Shown: positions 11,446 to 24,690 of the stretch, piece after piece
Layout of the letters: every line of letters begins with the position of its first letter
Position numbering within the stretch: the first letter of the stretch is position 1
NCBI GenBank assembly: GCA_964016885.1
Contig: OZ024743.1
Coordinates: forward strand, 10,296,939-10,360,938
Source: Eledone cirrhosa
Lineage: Eukaryota; Mollusca; Cephalopoda; Octopoda; Eledonidae
Direction of reading: 5' to 3'
Length of the DNA stretch: 64,000 nucleotides
Program-made: the position numbers and the translations under genes
The notes under the pieces: generated by a model
The model's input: the letters and a program-made list of their open reading frames with translations, nothing else
Database searches by the model: none
What the model was told of the DNA's origin: nothing

Positions 11446-12999
11446 CACAAAAAACTGAATTGAAGACAGTGATTAATTCATTTTCATTGTAGACATGGCA
11501 ATATGATATCATTTGAGCTAACAAGGAAGTTTCTATGAGGTCACTCAATCTGTCAGAAATTGCTGCTAAGTGTCTTTTAAATAACATTATACTGTCTTTT
11601 AACAAAAGATAATATATAACTACACTGAATAATGTTGCATTCGATATATAATACCCCCCCCCCCCCCCAAAGAAAAAACGGATGGTCATGCCTGGAATGC
11701 TCTTAATTATATGACTACTTAATCAGGAATGAAATGAGGTTAAAAGCAATAATAAGCCATCCTTGTAAATATCAAAAATTTGTTCATTTTACTACCAAAG
11801 TAATATGTTATTATATCAGTTTATCTGTATTAGATGTGACTGGCTTGTTCTCTCCCAGTTTTATTCGGAGTATAATATGTCAGCTAACATGATCGGTAGG
11901 AATAAAATATAAATAACAATTTTCTTAAAAAACTTTAATTTAATTCTAAAACTTGTTTTCATAAAATTGAAAACATTAATATAAATTCCTTAATTCATTG
12001 GTTTTGATAGTAATCCGCTTATACACCATTAAAATATCACGCTTTTTACCACTTTCTTTCTCTCTGAAAGATTAGCACGGATTAAGTTTAGTTGCTCATA
12101 ACCTCTATTCAATTATTATTTGCACAATAAACTTACTTCTAAAAGATTTTATTCTTTTCTTCCATAAAGTCTCAAACAGTTGGAAACAGTGTTCTATTCA
12201 AGAAATCCACAATGTACTATAATATAGAACATATTGCGATAACTGTCATATATTTTCTCTATTTTATATAACACCTTTTGTATTGTATATTATGTTTATT
12301 TTTATAGAGTATGATAATGTGTGAATATCTTCCAATAGTGAAAAATAATTTAGCATAGAACTTGTATTTAATGACCTGTCTAATTCTTTAGAGTACTGAC
12401 TTCTTGAATGAAAGGTTACACTTTCACAACCAAACATACTTAACTGACAATCACCTTCTTCACTTAACTATTATTTATAATTTACTTGAATGAATGAAGC
12501 TCACTGCTGCTAAGACAAGAGTATTGAAATTCTATTGAATTCATTGTTCGCTTGCAATAACTTTCTTAACATTTCACATAGATTAGATGGAAAGGTAATA
12601 AATACAACCAGTGTCCAAAATATGCTAAAAATGGTACCTTGATAATACCAATCAGAATATACTCTTCACAATGCTTTGTAAAATATACTACCAGTATTGT
12701 TTAAATGTCAGCATCAAATTTAAAAACTATCTTAGGGTGGGACCCGCAGCCATGTGCCACTAACAAAAATCCACCTCACAGAACATAATCACATTGCGAT
12801 ACAACTTTTATGTTGACCTCAATCAGCTTTGTTGAGTGAAAATTACCCTGAAACAAATAAAGGAAGAAAAAGATCCAATAATTTTCAAATAGTACTTTGG
12901 GCGAATTTGTCCAAGAAATAACAGACGAACTAAGGATACTTGGATTAGTTTCAGCCAACAACATCTCTCTACATGAATGGGCTAGGATGTCTTAAAATA
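11446..12999. other. Unassigned AT-rich sequence with a C15 run
   Basis: No gene or repeat family was recognised. A run of 15 C at 11654-11668 is the only marked feature. Confidence 0.5.
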
Positions 13000-13252
13000 G
13001 TAATATCAGTGAGTAAAATTATGTGATATCAAGGAGTCGAGTGAAGTGATATCGAACAATAGATTAAAGTAATATCAATGAGTATTGTGAAGTGATATTA
13101 ATGAGTAGAATGAAATAATGTCAAGCAGTAGACAGAAATAATCTGAAGGAGTAGAGTGAATTGATGTTACATAGTATATTAGAAGACTACAAGGCAGCAG
13201 ATTTGAATAGTGCCAAGAGAAGTATTGAATAATGTCAACGAATGATATCCAA
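13000..13252. repeat. Diverged 23-bp minisatellite, 11 units
   Basis: Eleven consecutive units of exactly 23 bp. Typical units start at 13023, 13069, 13092 and 13138 and carry GTGATATCAAGGAGT in the first part and AGAGTGAA at the end. The units differ at many positions, but no unit has changed length over 253 bp. The unit starting at 13184 is the least like the others. As 23 is not a multiple of three, the array is unlikely to be coding. Confidence 0.75.
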
Positions 13253-14040
13253 TTCTAATTTGAATGCCATTGATTTCTTGAAACATTATTGAAAGCCAGC
13301 AAAATTCTCTAGCTCTTATATGGCAAGTATACTACATGAATAGCTATTATCCATGGTTGAGGCTCTAAATGACCAACAAACCACTCATGGCAATTTATTC
13401 AACCATGCTATTGACTGTATAGGCCTAATACAATAATAAGAAAAGCTAACCATAAATGAAATAAACAACAACAGCATCAGCAACATCACCACTGCTACCA
13501 TTATTACCACCAACAAGAACAGCAACACCATCACCATCTATAGCTATAACACAAGGGCTACAGATTTTCCATATATGATTGTAAGATATTGATATCAATA
13601 AAAGGTTCAACTAACCATGATAGGTGCACAATAGAATAAGACTTATCTACAATCTATTACATTCATTGTGCATTCATCATTCTGAGAAAAGAATTGAAAC
13701 TGATTATATTTTATGATTAAGATTTTTCAGATAAACATCTTCCTGAAACTGAATTCAACCAAACAAATGCAATGATATATACTTTCACCATCTTTAATCT
13801 CCTCCTGTTCTCTATCACACCCATCTCCCTTTAAGTAACATAGTAAATAGGTTTGATAGAATGCAGTGTGATTTAAAGGCTCACGAATTCAATACCTGTT
13901 TGAGCACATACATGTGCAATGGGCTTCATGACAAATAGACCCTCAACTATTCAAAATATTATGTTTTAGAAAAAGATTAGATTAACTATTTGAACAAACT
14001 TCGCAGTAATATTAATAATAACTAATCAAAAATATTAGTT
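13253..14040. other. Unassigned; AAC/ACC-rich low complexity at 13465-13545
   Basis: Mostly AT-rich and unassigned. Around 13465-13545 there is cryptic simple sequence made of AAC, ATC and ACC triplets. Confidence 0.5.
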
Positions 14041-14500
14041 ATTATCATCATTTAAAGTACATCTTCTTTGCTAGCAAGGTTTGGATGGGTCTTCTTAGAC
14101 AGTCAGTATTCAAGCAGAGCTACTGATCTTTCAGTTAGGCCTGAGTCCTCCATTTCCCTTACATACATTCATGCACTCTACCAAGTGCATTTTATCTTGG
14201 CACTAGGAAGATTGCAATGTCTTTGATACAGCTGAACAGTCATTCTGACACTTTGTTTGGGAGCTTTTCAACAGCTGGATGCCCTTCCTTTCACCAACCA
14301 CTTTACAGTGCACACTGGCTGTGTTTCCATGTAGAACAGACACAAAAAAGGTTGTCATGCCTTTGACACAACAGAAGTGTTTTTCTGATCCTTTGCAAGG
14401 CAAGCTTTCTATGGCTGGATGTCCTTCCTATGACCAACCACTTTATAGGGAATAGGGATACATTTATTGTGTAGATCTCCAACACTGGGAAGGTTTTCAT
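14041..14500 (-). repeat. LINE/SINE 3' tail (PHD-LINE / family I type), diverged
   Basis: On the minus strand the tail motif GGAAGGGCATCCAGC occurs twice in variant form (about 14285 and 14430), each after AAAGTGGTTGGT. Near the left end comes CCATCCAAACCTTGCTAGCA, then a degenerate ACTTTAAATGATGATAA, the usual terminus of this family. The two tail units suggest a duplication inside the tail, as in the copy at 26404-26629. Confidence 0.6.
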
Positions 14501-14501
14501 G

Positions 14502-14509
<8 letters not shown>

Positions 14510-14532
<23 letters not shown>

Positions 14533-14755
14533 CACATAAGAAACTCTGCTTCGTAGAATCGAGACATATCTGAGGATCATTGCATCGATCATGCCACGAG
14601 CTGGTCGCCAGAGAAATGATTGTAATATGTCTAATAAATTTTATTCGTCGCACCACTGATACTCCGTTTCTTATGTGATATTATACCCGGCTCTGTAAGA
14701 GCATCGAGTGCTCAAACGGCCTGCCTCTTACGGACGCTTTAAGCATCCCACAACA
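14510..14755 (-). mobile_element. LTR-like or MITE-like element with 15-bp inverted repeat
   Basis: TATCACATAAGAAAC at 14530-14544 is repeated as its exact reverse complement at 14666-14680, with TA next to both outer ends. This would fit a 147-bp TA-flanked MITE. Alternatively, the minus strand from 14755 begins TGTTGTGGGATGC, then has GAGCACTCGATGCTC, a TATA-like GGGTATAATATC and AATAAA, as expected of a long terminal repeat. A related block lies at 49348-49480, which favours the LTR reading. No internal coding region is present. Confidence 0.4.
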
Positions 14756-14756
14756 A

Positions 14757-14757
14757 T

Positions 14758-14788
<31 letters not shown>

Positions 14789-14802
14789 ATATATATATAT
14801 AT
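14757..14802. repeat. TA/CATA microsatellite
   Basis: TA repeats with CATA interruptions directly beside the LTR-like element. Smaller TA tracts follow at 14843-14870 and 15168-15193. Confidence 0.85.
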
Positions 14803-14870
14803 AAAACTTATTTTTTACATATTACTATATACATATCTATGAGAATATATATATATGTATATGTATATAA

Positions 14871-15851
14871 TTAATTGGAATTAACAAAAAAGATTTGTCA
14901 AGAGAATAATGCATTAGATTGTATTTTGGTATTAGAATTATATATATATGTGTGTAATTTTTGTACTGCAATGTTTTGAATGCTATATTCCAATCTTTAT
15001 ATATAACCAGTTATTGACTTGAAATATCCTTTATACGTGTTATGTTACTACCATGTTTGGGACAGCACATTCAAATTTTTTAATTAAATATACTGACTGC
15101 AATATTTTTCTGATTCAAATTATCATGTCTAAATTTCTGAATACTAACATAAAAAATGAAATTCATATATGTATATATATATATATATATATAATAGTTC
15201 AAGAAAAGACAAAACAAACACAGAGACGAAAAACAGTTTTATTAGTATCGGTTTTATTAGCTTAAGAGGAAGTAGAAGAGGGTTTCACATTTAAGAAAAA
15301 AGTTCTTCTTTAAGAAATCAAGAAGGAGAAAAAAATTTGGAACATCAGAGTTTGAGAAAAATAATTAAGAAGGCTGGGGGTGGTTGGTGAGTAGTCAGGT
15401 GTCCCATGGTGTAATGTGTATGCTGATGAAGGCATTTGATAGGTGTGCATTATTACTTTTGTGTGTGTGTGTGGTTTGTGTATCGTTTATGGAAGGGCAT
15501 GTGCGTGTGTCTTCATGTGAAATTTTTATGTAATTTTTTCTGTTTACGTGCATGTAAAGGTATGCAAAAAGGTATGCAGATAAAAACATTATTTATATAG
15601 AATATTATTCAAAATATTGACCATTCTAATCCAGGTACTGCTGATAAAAGATTATTGGAATTGATGACTTTGCAAATCATTTCAGTTGGTATTTGGACGC
15701 AATCCCTTTCAATCACATTTTGCCAGATTCCACTCACAAAATTCAAATTTTCAGTCCATATGCCCTTCATTGTGAGCATGGACCAGTTCTGGAATGTATA
15801 TATCAACTTTGCTTTTATCATCATACAAACTATCTACATATTTTGGAGATA
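14871..15851. other. Unassigned, with one minus-strand open frame
   Basis: Mostly AT-rich. A minus-strand frame at 15609-15824 is open for 71 codons (includes GIWTENLNFVSGIWQNVIER) and has a protein-like composition, but I do not recognise it. It may be a piece of a transposon. TG-rich stretches lie around 15460-15530. Confidence 0.35.
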
Positions 15852-15853
15852 CC

Positions 15854-15927
<74 letters not shown>

Positions 15928-15952
15928 CCTCTCTCTCATATATATATATATA
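15852..15952. repeat. CT then TA microsatellite
   Basis: CT repeats with single interruptions to 15938, then TA repeats to about 15952. Open frames across it in several phases are artefacts of the repeat. Confidence 0.95.
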
Positions 15953-15990
15953 ATCATCATCATCATCATAGTTTAATGTCCATTTTCCAC
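15953..15990 (-). repeat. Terminal fragment of SINE/LINE tail
   Basis: (ATC)n followed by TTTAATGTCCATTTTCCAC is the reverse complement of the conserved terminus GTGGAAAATGGACATTAAA plus (GAT)n. Only the last 38 bp are present, next to CA and GAT repeats (15990-16050). Confidence 0.7.
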
Positions 15991-16050
15991 ACACAGAGAC
16001 ACACACACGATGATGATGATCATGATAATATATATATATACACACACACA

Positions 16051-16671
16051 GAGTTTCAGTTCTCAATGTCCCATATTTCAACGGAAAAATAATTATTAGG
16101 AAGAAGTTTAATGCCCCCTAGGTCTCTCTATATCTGTTGCTTTACAAGAAAAGAAAAATATTCAGCTTGTTGGAAATATAATTAGTTGACAAATTCGAGA
16201 CATGCAAGTACCAAAGTTAAAATGAATTCAGCTCATAAGTTACAGCATAGTGAGATGGTGACTATAATATAGATATGTTTAAAAAAGTAAATATAAAACA
16301 AAAAAATGAAGCATATATTTTATAAAAGAATCTAGTTCTGAAAACCTCGCTTCAGATATTGGAAAGTACCGGAGATTAGGTGTTGGTAGCAGCCAAAAAT
16401 AATTAATTCCTCTCATAAAAGTAGATTAAACGCAACCTATCTCATCAAAACGTTGACATACTGAAGACATTTTGCTATCATTTGTATGCTTCTGTTCCAG
16501 TTTTTAATATTTTTTAGTTAGTGTTATCAGATCTGGAATTGAATAACTTGTTCTTAGTCACCAGCATTCCTATCAAGGTTAGAAAGTGTACTTAGCAAGA
16601 CGACTTACAAATTTAAACTATCAGCAGGAAATGAAGTAAACTATAGTTTCAAAGATAACAGGCATAGACAT
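16051..16671. other. Unassigned AT-rich sequence
   Basis: No gene, SINE or LINE piece recognised. Confidence 0.5.
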
Positions 16672-16848
16672 AATATATATATATATATACATATATATGT
16701 ATATATATTTATGTATATATATTTATATGTATGTACAAATATGTATATATATTTTAATGTATGTATATATATATGTATATATATATATGTATATATATAT
16801 GTATGTATATATATATGTATATATATTTTTATGTATGTATATATATAT
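16672..16848. repeat. TA/TATG microsatellite
   Basis: Alternating TATATA, TATG and TTTATG units directly beside the SINE at 16851. Confidence 0.9.
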
Positions 16849-16850
16849 TC

Positions 16851-18926
<2,076 letters not shown>

Positions 18927-19027
18927 GATTAACTACCCCATACCCGTCCCACCCGCCCCCACTCGCCACCATTATTATCTGGACCAATCATAAGTCAGTG
19001 GCCTATGCTATCATTTCTCCTGGTTGC

Positions 19028-22000
19028 CTTTCGATATGATGGATGGACTAAGGAATTCTGGAGAGTCTGAAAAATCTTGTCACTCAGTGACAATGCTAAA
19101 GATAAAGACAATTCACCCAATGCTGCCGGACGAAAAGGCAAGGACTCCTCCTTTTTGTTTCGGCCGCGGGTGGCTAATGGGCTGGGTGGGGTAGGAATCA
19201 TGTTAGCAGAAAAATGGCTAGATAATATAATAGACGTAAATAGAGTGAACGACAGAATAATTAAAATAAGAAGAAGGGCATCCAGCTGTAGAAAACCCGC
19301 CAGACAGTCCTATGCGAGCAAGATAACCACTCTTGCCTCAAGTGGGGAAACTCCCGTCCAAACCCATGCAAGCGTGGAACATGGACGTTAAACGATCATG
19401 ATGATGATGATGATGATGAAGACTTGTCCTAAATAGAACTACTGTGACAGTAACATCTGCGTATGCACCCCAATCCGGACTGCCTGGCGCTATAAAAGAC
19501 AGATTCTATGAGACATTGATGCTCACTACTTCCCAAATAACCGACAGTGACTACATAATTATTGCTGGCGACCTAAATGGTCACGTTGGACAACATTGTG
19601 ACGGCTATGATGGAATCCATGGAGGCTATGGGTTTGGTACTAGAAATGAGGAAGCCTCCAGAATCCTGGAATTCTGTGACGCAAATAACACTAACTTCAA
19701 AAAACGAGACAATCACTTGATCACCTATAGATCAGGGGAACACGCCAGTCAGATAGATTATATCCTTACCAGAAGACGTGATAGAGTGTCTGTTGTAAAC
19801 ACTAAATCCCTCCCCCATGAAGAATGCACCTCCCAACATAGACTCATAGTCAGTGACCTCATAGTCAGGACAAGACGTACTCGACAATAGAGGAGGACTA
19901 TCCTCAGGAGGAAAATATGGAAGCTAAAGGACCCCACAGCCAGTAATAAATTTAAAAGCATATTACTTGATGCTTTTTACAGTAAGAAAGAACAATTAGA
20001 GTCGTACAATATAGAGGAACAGTGGGATTTCCTGAAAGTTAACCTGCTGAAGGCAGCAGAGGAAGTCTGTGGCTGGAGTAGTCCTATAGGCAGGAGGAGA
20101 GTAATGTGGTGGTGGAACAGTAAGGTGGAGGAGTCAATTAAGGCCAAAAAGCAGGCTTGGAAAGTATGGCAGGAGGGGGGAAGTAGAGAAGATTTTCAAG
20201 TGGCCAGTGAGGAAGCTAGGAGACAAGTGTACTTCGCAAGATGGGAAGCAGAGGAAAGAAAGTTCAAGCATGTTCTACAACGCAAGGACCAAAAACGTGA
20301 GGGGTTCAGGATTGCTAGGCAATGTGTCAAGGAAAACCGTGATATTGTCGGGGAGAAGTGTGTCTTGAATGATGATGGTGTACTTGCCATCACTGACACT
20401 GATAAAAAGGTAGCTTGGAAGTGTCACTACGAAAGGCTACTAAATGAGGAGAATAAATGGGAGAAAGACAGTCTCCCCCACATCGATCCAATTGAGGGAC
20501 CAGCAGTGCAAGTTGAAGGTAGTATAATAAGTAAGGCAATCAAAGATATGAAGACGAGTAAGGCGGCTGGGCCTTCGGAAATAGTTGCTGAAATGCTGAA
20601 AGCATCTGGAACGGTGGGACACACTATGGTCACCCGGATAGTAAACCAAGTTATACAGGGTGGGGTCGTTCCGAAGGACTAGTGTAGCAGCATCATCATT
20701 AAATGCTACAAGGGTAAAGGATATGCCCTAGATAGGGGTTACTATAGAGGCATTAAATTAATCGACCAGGTCATGAAGGTCACAGAAAAAGTAATAGCGC
20801 AACTAATCAGAGAGCGAATTGATCTAGATGAAATGCAGTTCAGGTTTGTGTCAGGTAAAAGTACAACAGACGCTCTTTTCATTGTACGAAACTACAGAAG
20901 TAGCTAGCTAAAAGTTAACCCCTATACTGAGCTTTTGTTGACTTGGAGAAAGCCTTTGACAAAGTCCCCCCGCTCCATTTTCTGGTGGGCTCTGAGAAAA
21001 CTAGGCGTTGATGAATGGCTTGTGAGAGCTATACAAGCCATGTATAAAGAAACAGTCAGCAAGGTTAGAATTAACAACGAATATAGTGAAGAGTTTAGCG
21101 TAAAAGTTGGTGTTCATCAGGGCTCCGTTCTTAGCCCCCTACTATTTATTATTGCCCTTCAGGCTATAACAGAGGAGTTCAAGACCGGCTGCCCATGGGA
21201 ACTCCTATACGCAGATGATCTAACGCTCATAGCTGAATCAGTGGCTGAACTAGAGAAGAAATTCCAAACATGGAAGCATGGCCTAGAATCAAAAGGCCTT
21301 AAAATTAACCTGTCTAAGACTAAAGTTCTAGTTTGTAGGAAGTAAAATAAGGCACCAGTCCCATCTGGGAAATGGCCATGCTCAGTGTGTAGGAAAGGAG
21401 TGGGCAGAAACTCCATTTTATGTCCAAAATGCAAAGTATGGGTGCATAAAAGATGTAGTAGGATCACAGGTAAGCTAACTAAGAATATAGATTTTATATG
21501 TGGCCGGTGCTCAGGTGCAATAAGTAGCAGCAAGTGCCCACAGAATACTAGCTCATTCCATTGCACAGATGGTTCTATAGAAATAGTGGATACCTTCCGT
21601 TACCTGGGTGACAAAATCAGCAGTGGTGGAGGGTGCTCTGAAAGTACAGTAGCTAGAGTCAGAACGAGATGGAAAAAGTTCAGAGAGCTTATACCACTAT
21701 TGGCCGCTAAAGGGTTCTCCCTAAAAATGAAAAGCAGGCTGTATGATGCCTGCATACAAACAGCAATGTTACATGGCAGTGAGACTTGGGCATTGTGTGC
21801 AGAGGATATATGCAGACTGGAGAGGAACGAAGCTTGTATGCTCCGCTGGATGTGTAATAGTAATATACGTGAATGGCAAAGCATAAACAAACTAAGGGAG
21901 AAATTAGGAATAAGAGGGATCAGATGTTGTTTACTCGACAGAAGACTATGTTGGTACGGTCACGTGATGTGCATGAAAGACGACAGCTGTATAAAAAGTG

Positions 22001-22165
22001 CAGGGCGATAAAAATAGATGGTAGCCATGGAGTAGGCAGACCCAGAAAAACCTGGGACGACTTGATAAATTCCGACCTCACACACTTACACCTCTCCAAG
22101 ACAATGTCACTGGACCGAGATCTTTGGCGCTACACAGTAATACAGAAGACCCGCCTTGCCTAAGT
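19028..22165 (+). pseudogene. PHD-finger LINE copy B, nearly full length (EN, RT, PHD, C-terminus)
   Basis: Retrotransposon polyprotein in order: endonuclease (GLGGVGIMLAEKWLDN at 19176, SAYAPQSG at 19455, AGDLNGHVGQ at 19570, QIDYIL at 19750); linker WWWNSKVEESIKAKKQAWK (20107); RT (KAAGPSEIVAEMLKA at 20560, FVDLEKAF at 20938, GVHQGSVLSPLLF at 21111, LYADDLTLIAES at 21206); PHD-like C4HC3 finger (CSVC 21384, CPKC, HKRC, CGRC 21506); C-terminal block to DLWRYTVIQKTRLA. Lesions: a 140-bp insertion in the endonuclease (19271-19412), TAG at 19888 and 20680, frameshifts near 20890 and 20960, TAA at 21343 and a 1-base loss near 22000. RTE-like grouping is inferred. Apart from that insertion it matches the copy at 36-38 kb closely and looks fairly young. 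Confidence 0.85.
19271..19412 (+). repeat. SINE/LINE tail inserted in the endonuclease of copy B
   Basis: AGAAGGGCATCCAGCTGTAG through ATGGACGTTAAACGAT and (GAT)n lies between codons for IIKIR and VLNRTTVTVTSAYAP of the LINE. Only the 3' 140 bp of the tail is present, without a tRNA head, as expected for a 5'-truncated retroposition. The flanks share only about 3-6 bases (AAG), so a target duplication is short or absent. Confidence 0.75.
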
Positions 22166-22545
22166 ACAATACGAAACCTACAGTCAGTAGGCACCTCTAA
22201 CAAAAATACACCCCCGTCCCACTACCCCCACCCCATCCACACCACCGCTTTCATGTAAAGTTATGTTGGTACCACAACATCCAGGCCGAAACAAATGAGG
22301 TCGTGTAGGTGTCACGACAAAAAAAACACGCAGTCCACGCTGTAATGTGGCCGTGTAGGTAACACGGTAAAAACCTCCCAGTCCACACTGTAAACGTGGT
22401 TGGTGTTAGGAAGGGCATCCAGCCATAGAAAACCCGCCAGACAGTCCTAACAGTGCAAGTCAACCAATCTTGCTTCAAGTGGGAAAATTCCCGTCCAAAC
22501 CCATGCAAGCGTGGAAGATGGACATTAAACGATGATGATGATACA
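22166..22545 (+). repeat. 3' tail of PHD-finger LINE copy B
   Basis: Directly after the stop codon. Blocks: CACCCCCGTCCCACTACCCC, GTCGTGTAGGTGTCACGACA, a second CCGTGTAGGTAACACGGTAA, GTTGGTGTTAGGAAGGGCAT, TCCCGTCCAAACCCATGCAA and GGACATTAAACGATGATGAT. It is the reference tail used here to recognise shared SINE/LINE 3' ends. Confidence 0.85.
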
Positions 22546-22800
22546 ATGATTCAAGCAAACTACAACATTCTATCATGATACAGGATTGAGATTTTTGGCG
22601 TTATGCAGTAAGACAGAAGACCTACCTTCTGTTGCACACAGACCAAAACATACATCCAATAAGCACCTCTTAACCACTTATTCCACTATAACCCCTTCCA
22701 TATACACCCCACGCTCTACATCACCATCCCACATCTGTCCACACCACCCTGACCCAACTTGCTTCTAATGGGACAACCCGTCTAACCCATATTAGCACAA
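22546..22800 (+). repeat. Second, diverged PHD-LINE 3' end
   Basis: Contains a decayed coding end (FWRYAVRQKTYLLLHTDQN in mixed frames), a C-rich block like the copy B tail (ACCCCACGCTCTACATCACC) and GGACAACCCGTCTAACCCAT. It lacks the GAT terminus. Probably an older insertion in tandem. Confidence 0.5.
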
Positions 22801-22959
22801 AGCCAGTCCCACTCTCTTAACCAAGATGATATTTACCAAAAAGAAGAACAAGTCAACATCATTGGATACCATCAGGGTTGCAGGTGTTATATCAGAGTTT
22901 TCCTTCTCCTATAATTCTGCCTTGACATACATACATATATATATTTGTTTTACAACGCA
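22801..22959. other. Unassigned
   Basis: Short unassigned stretch with a small CATATA tract at about 22930. Confidence 0.4.
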
Positions 22960-23220
22960 ACGGGAGGAAACATAATAGTTCCACTGATGATGTCGCAGAT
23001 GTGTGACGAAAGAACTTTGATAGACTATATATATATATTTATATTTGTATTTTTAACCGTTGGTCAATCATTGATAAACATTGATTGCCAAATAAATTAA
23101 CTATGGACATATAAAAGATACAGAAGCAAAAACAAACCCAGACAGTGAGTGTGTTCTGTTATTATTTCTGGCAATATTATAACAATATGACCTCCCCAAG
23201 TATATCAATATATATATACA
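22960..23220 (+). mobile_element. Penelope-type terminal segment with hammerhead-like motif
   Basis: Contains CTGATGA (22984-22990), a 6-bp stem GTCGCA/TGTGAC with a GATG loop (22992-23007) and GAAA (23008-23011), the conserved core of a hammerhead ribozyme with one extra T before the stem. The right end TGACCTCCCCAAGTATATCA resembles the ends of the inverted-repeat element at 46996-47222, which also contains TGTGTGACGAAA followed by CTTTGA. No coding part was seen next to it. Confidence 0.4.
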
Positions 23221-23345
23221 TATATTATAGAATAGAGAAATGGCTTCTACAGAACTAGTCATGTTTCATTCAAAGGAAATCTTCAGGAAAACCAACTGTC
23301 ATTGTAATATAGTGGTATTGTATATATATATATGTATTTATATTT

Positions 23346-23412
23346 TTATACATATCCCGTCTAACCCATGCTAGCATGGAAGAACGGACGTAAAACGGTG
23401 ATGATGATGATA
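23346..23412 (+). repeat. Terminal fragment of SINE/LINE tail
   Basis: CCCGTCTAACCCATGCTAGC and GGACGTAAAACGGTGATGAT, the last part of the family I / PHD-LINE tail, next to a TATATG tract at 23320-23345. Confidence 0.75.
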
Positions 23413-23464
23413 TCTGGTTAATAAATGAAACAAACAAAATACAGGAGTCAATATTTCACAGCTA

Positions 23465-24690
23465 TATTAGGTTTATGCTAGGAGGAAGTGGAGGCTCTCT
23501 GGACCTGAATGTTCTCTCCTCAGTAGAGGCCTACACTTGTTACCCCACACCACATACAGTGACGAATTCCACACTCGAGCGGATATTGAACAGTTCCTGT
23601 GACATCGTCATCACACCGGCAGACAAGTTTGAAGATAGCTCCAGAAAGATTGAAGAAGTGCTGATCAATCTGGATCAGTCACAACATCCTACTGCTGGGA
23701 GATTTTAACCTCTCCAAGGTTAAATGGCACAAAGGCCAACCCCTCTCAGGAATGATGGTACCTGAACAAAGGCAAACAGAATCCTTGTTGGACCATAAAG
23801 ATTCTTCATAGAACAAATAGTACTTCATCCAACAAGAGGTGAGAATACCCTGGATTTCTGCTTCATGAATAACACAGAGCTCATCCACGATGTGAAAGTG
23901 ACACCAACGATTTTGTTGAATCATAACATAGACCTAGGAATGTATAATCTGAGAAAGACTGTAGATATACAGCTAACAGAAAGCACTCAGTCTCTATCCA
24001 ACTTAAACTTCCACTAAGCTAAGTGAAAAAGGATTCAAGAGGAACTCCTGAAGCAAAATTGGACTGGCAGTTTCTCTATGGAAGATATCAACATACAACT
24101 TCAGCAATTCATGGAAATAATACAAACTATATGCTCCAAGATTGTCCTGGAAAGAAAGGCTAACAGACACAAGAATATTATTCCCAGAGACAAGAGAATA
24201 CTTTTGAGAAGAAGAATGAAGTTCTCAAACCAACTATACACAAGTAAGGAACAAGACAGAATCCCATTTGAAACAGGTAGTTTTAAACTGAAAATGAACT
24301 CAGTCTCCCATGTAAAGAAGAGGGCAGATAGAGAAACCAGGGCTATAGAAAACATAAAGACGAACCCTATGGCATTCTTCAAATTTGCAAAAGAGATCAC
24401 CTCAGTAAATTATGGGATAGGGCCACTTTTCCATAAAAGTAGCTCACTGACCACAGACCCCCAAGAGATAAGTGAGGCATTGAATGAACAATACAAAAGT
24501 GTTTTCACACCTCCAATGAGTCGCATACAAATAAACAAGTTAGATGAGTTCTTCAACAACACTACATTACACAGAGAAATGGCAACCTTCAATCACATAG
24601 ATATAGAGGTGAAAGATATCAGCCATAGACGTAATGAGACCAAATTCAAAAGGTGGAGGAACTCAGGAGAGTCAACGACCATCCAATAAA
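23465..24690 (+). pseudogene. L2/CR1/Jockey-like LINE fragment (endonuclease end and RT linker)
   Basis: Endonuclease motifs in broken frames: LLGDFNLSKVKWHKG (about 23692), PTRGENTLDFCF (about 23829) and ILLNHN. A frame open for 203 codons (24078-24689) follows, with KTNPMAFFKFAKEITSVNYG, IGPLFHKSSSLTTDPQEIS and LNEQYKSVFTPP, the typical linker between endonuclease and RT in this group. The RT proper is missing: the ORF ends near 24689 where fingers motifs would start. 5' end near 23465 is approximate. Confidence 0.65.

Noticed and set aside
13465..13545. AAC/ACC/ATC triplet region as coding Asn/Thr/His repeat
   Set aside because: Frames are short and the triplets mix in a way typical of cryptic simple sequence.
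15655..16092. Ser-Leu and Arg-Glu repeat proteins across the CT array
   Set aside because: They come from CT/GA dinucleotides read in both directions, with no conserved sequence at either side.
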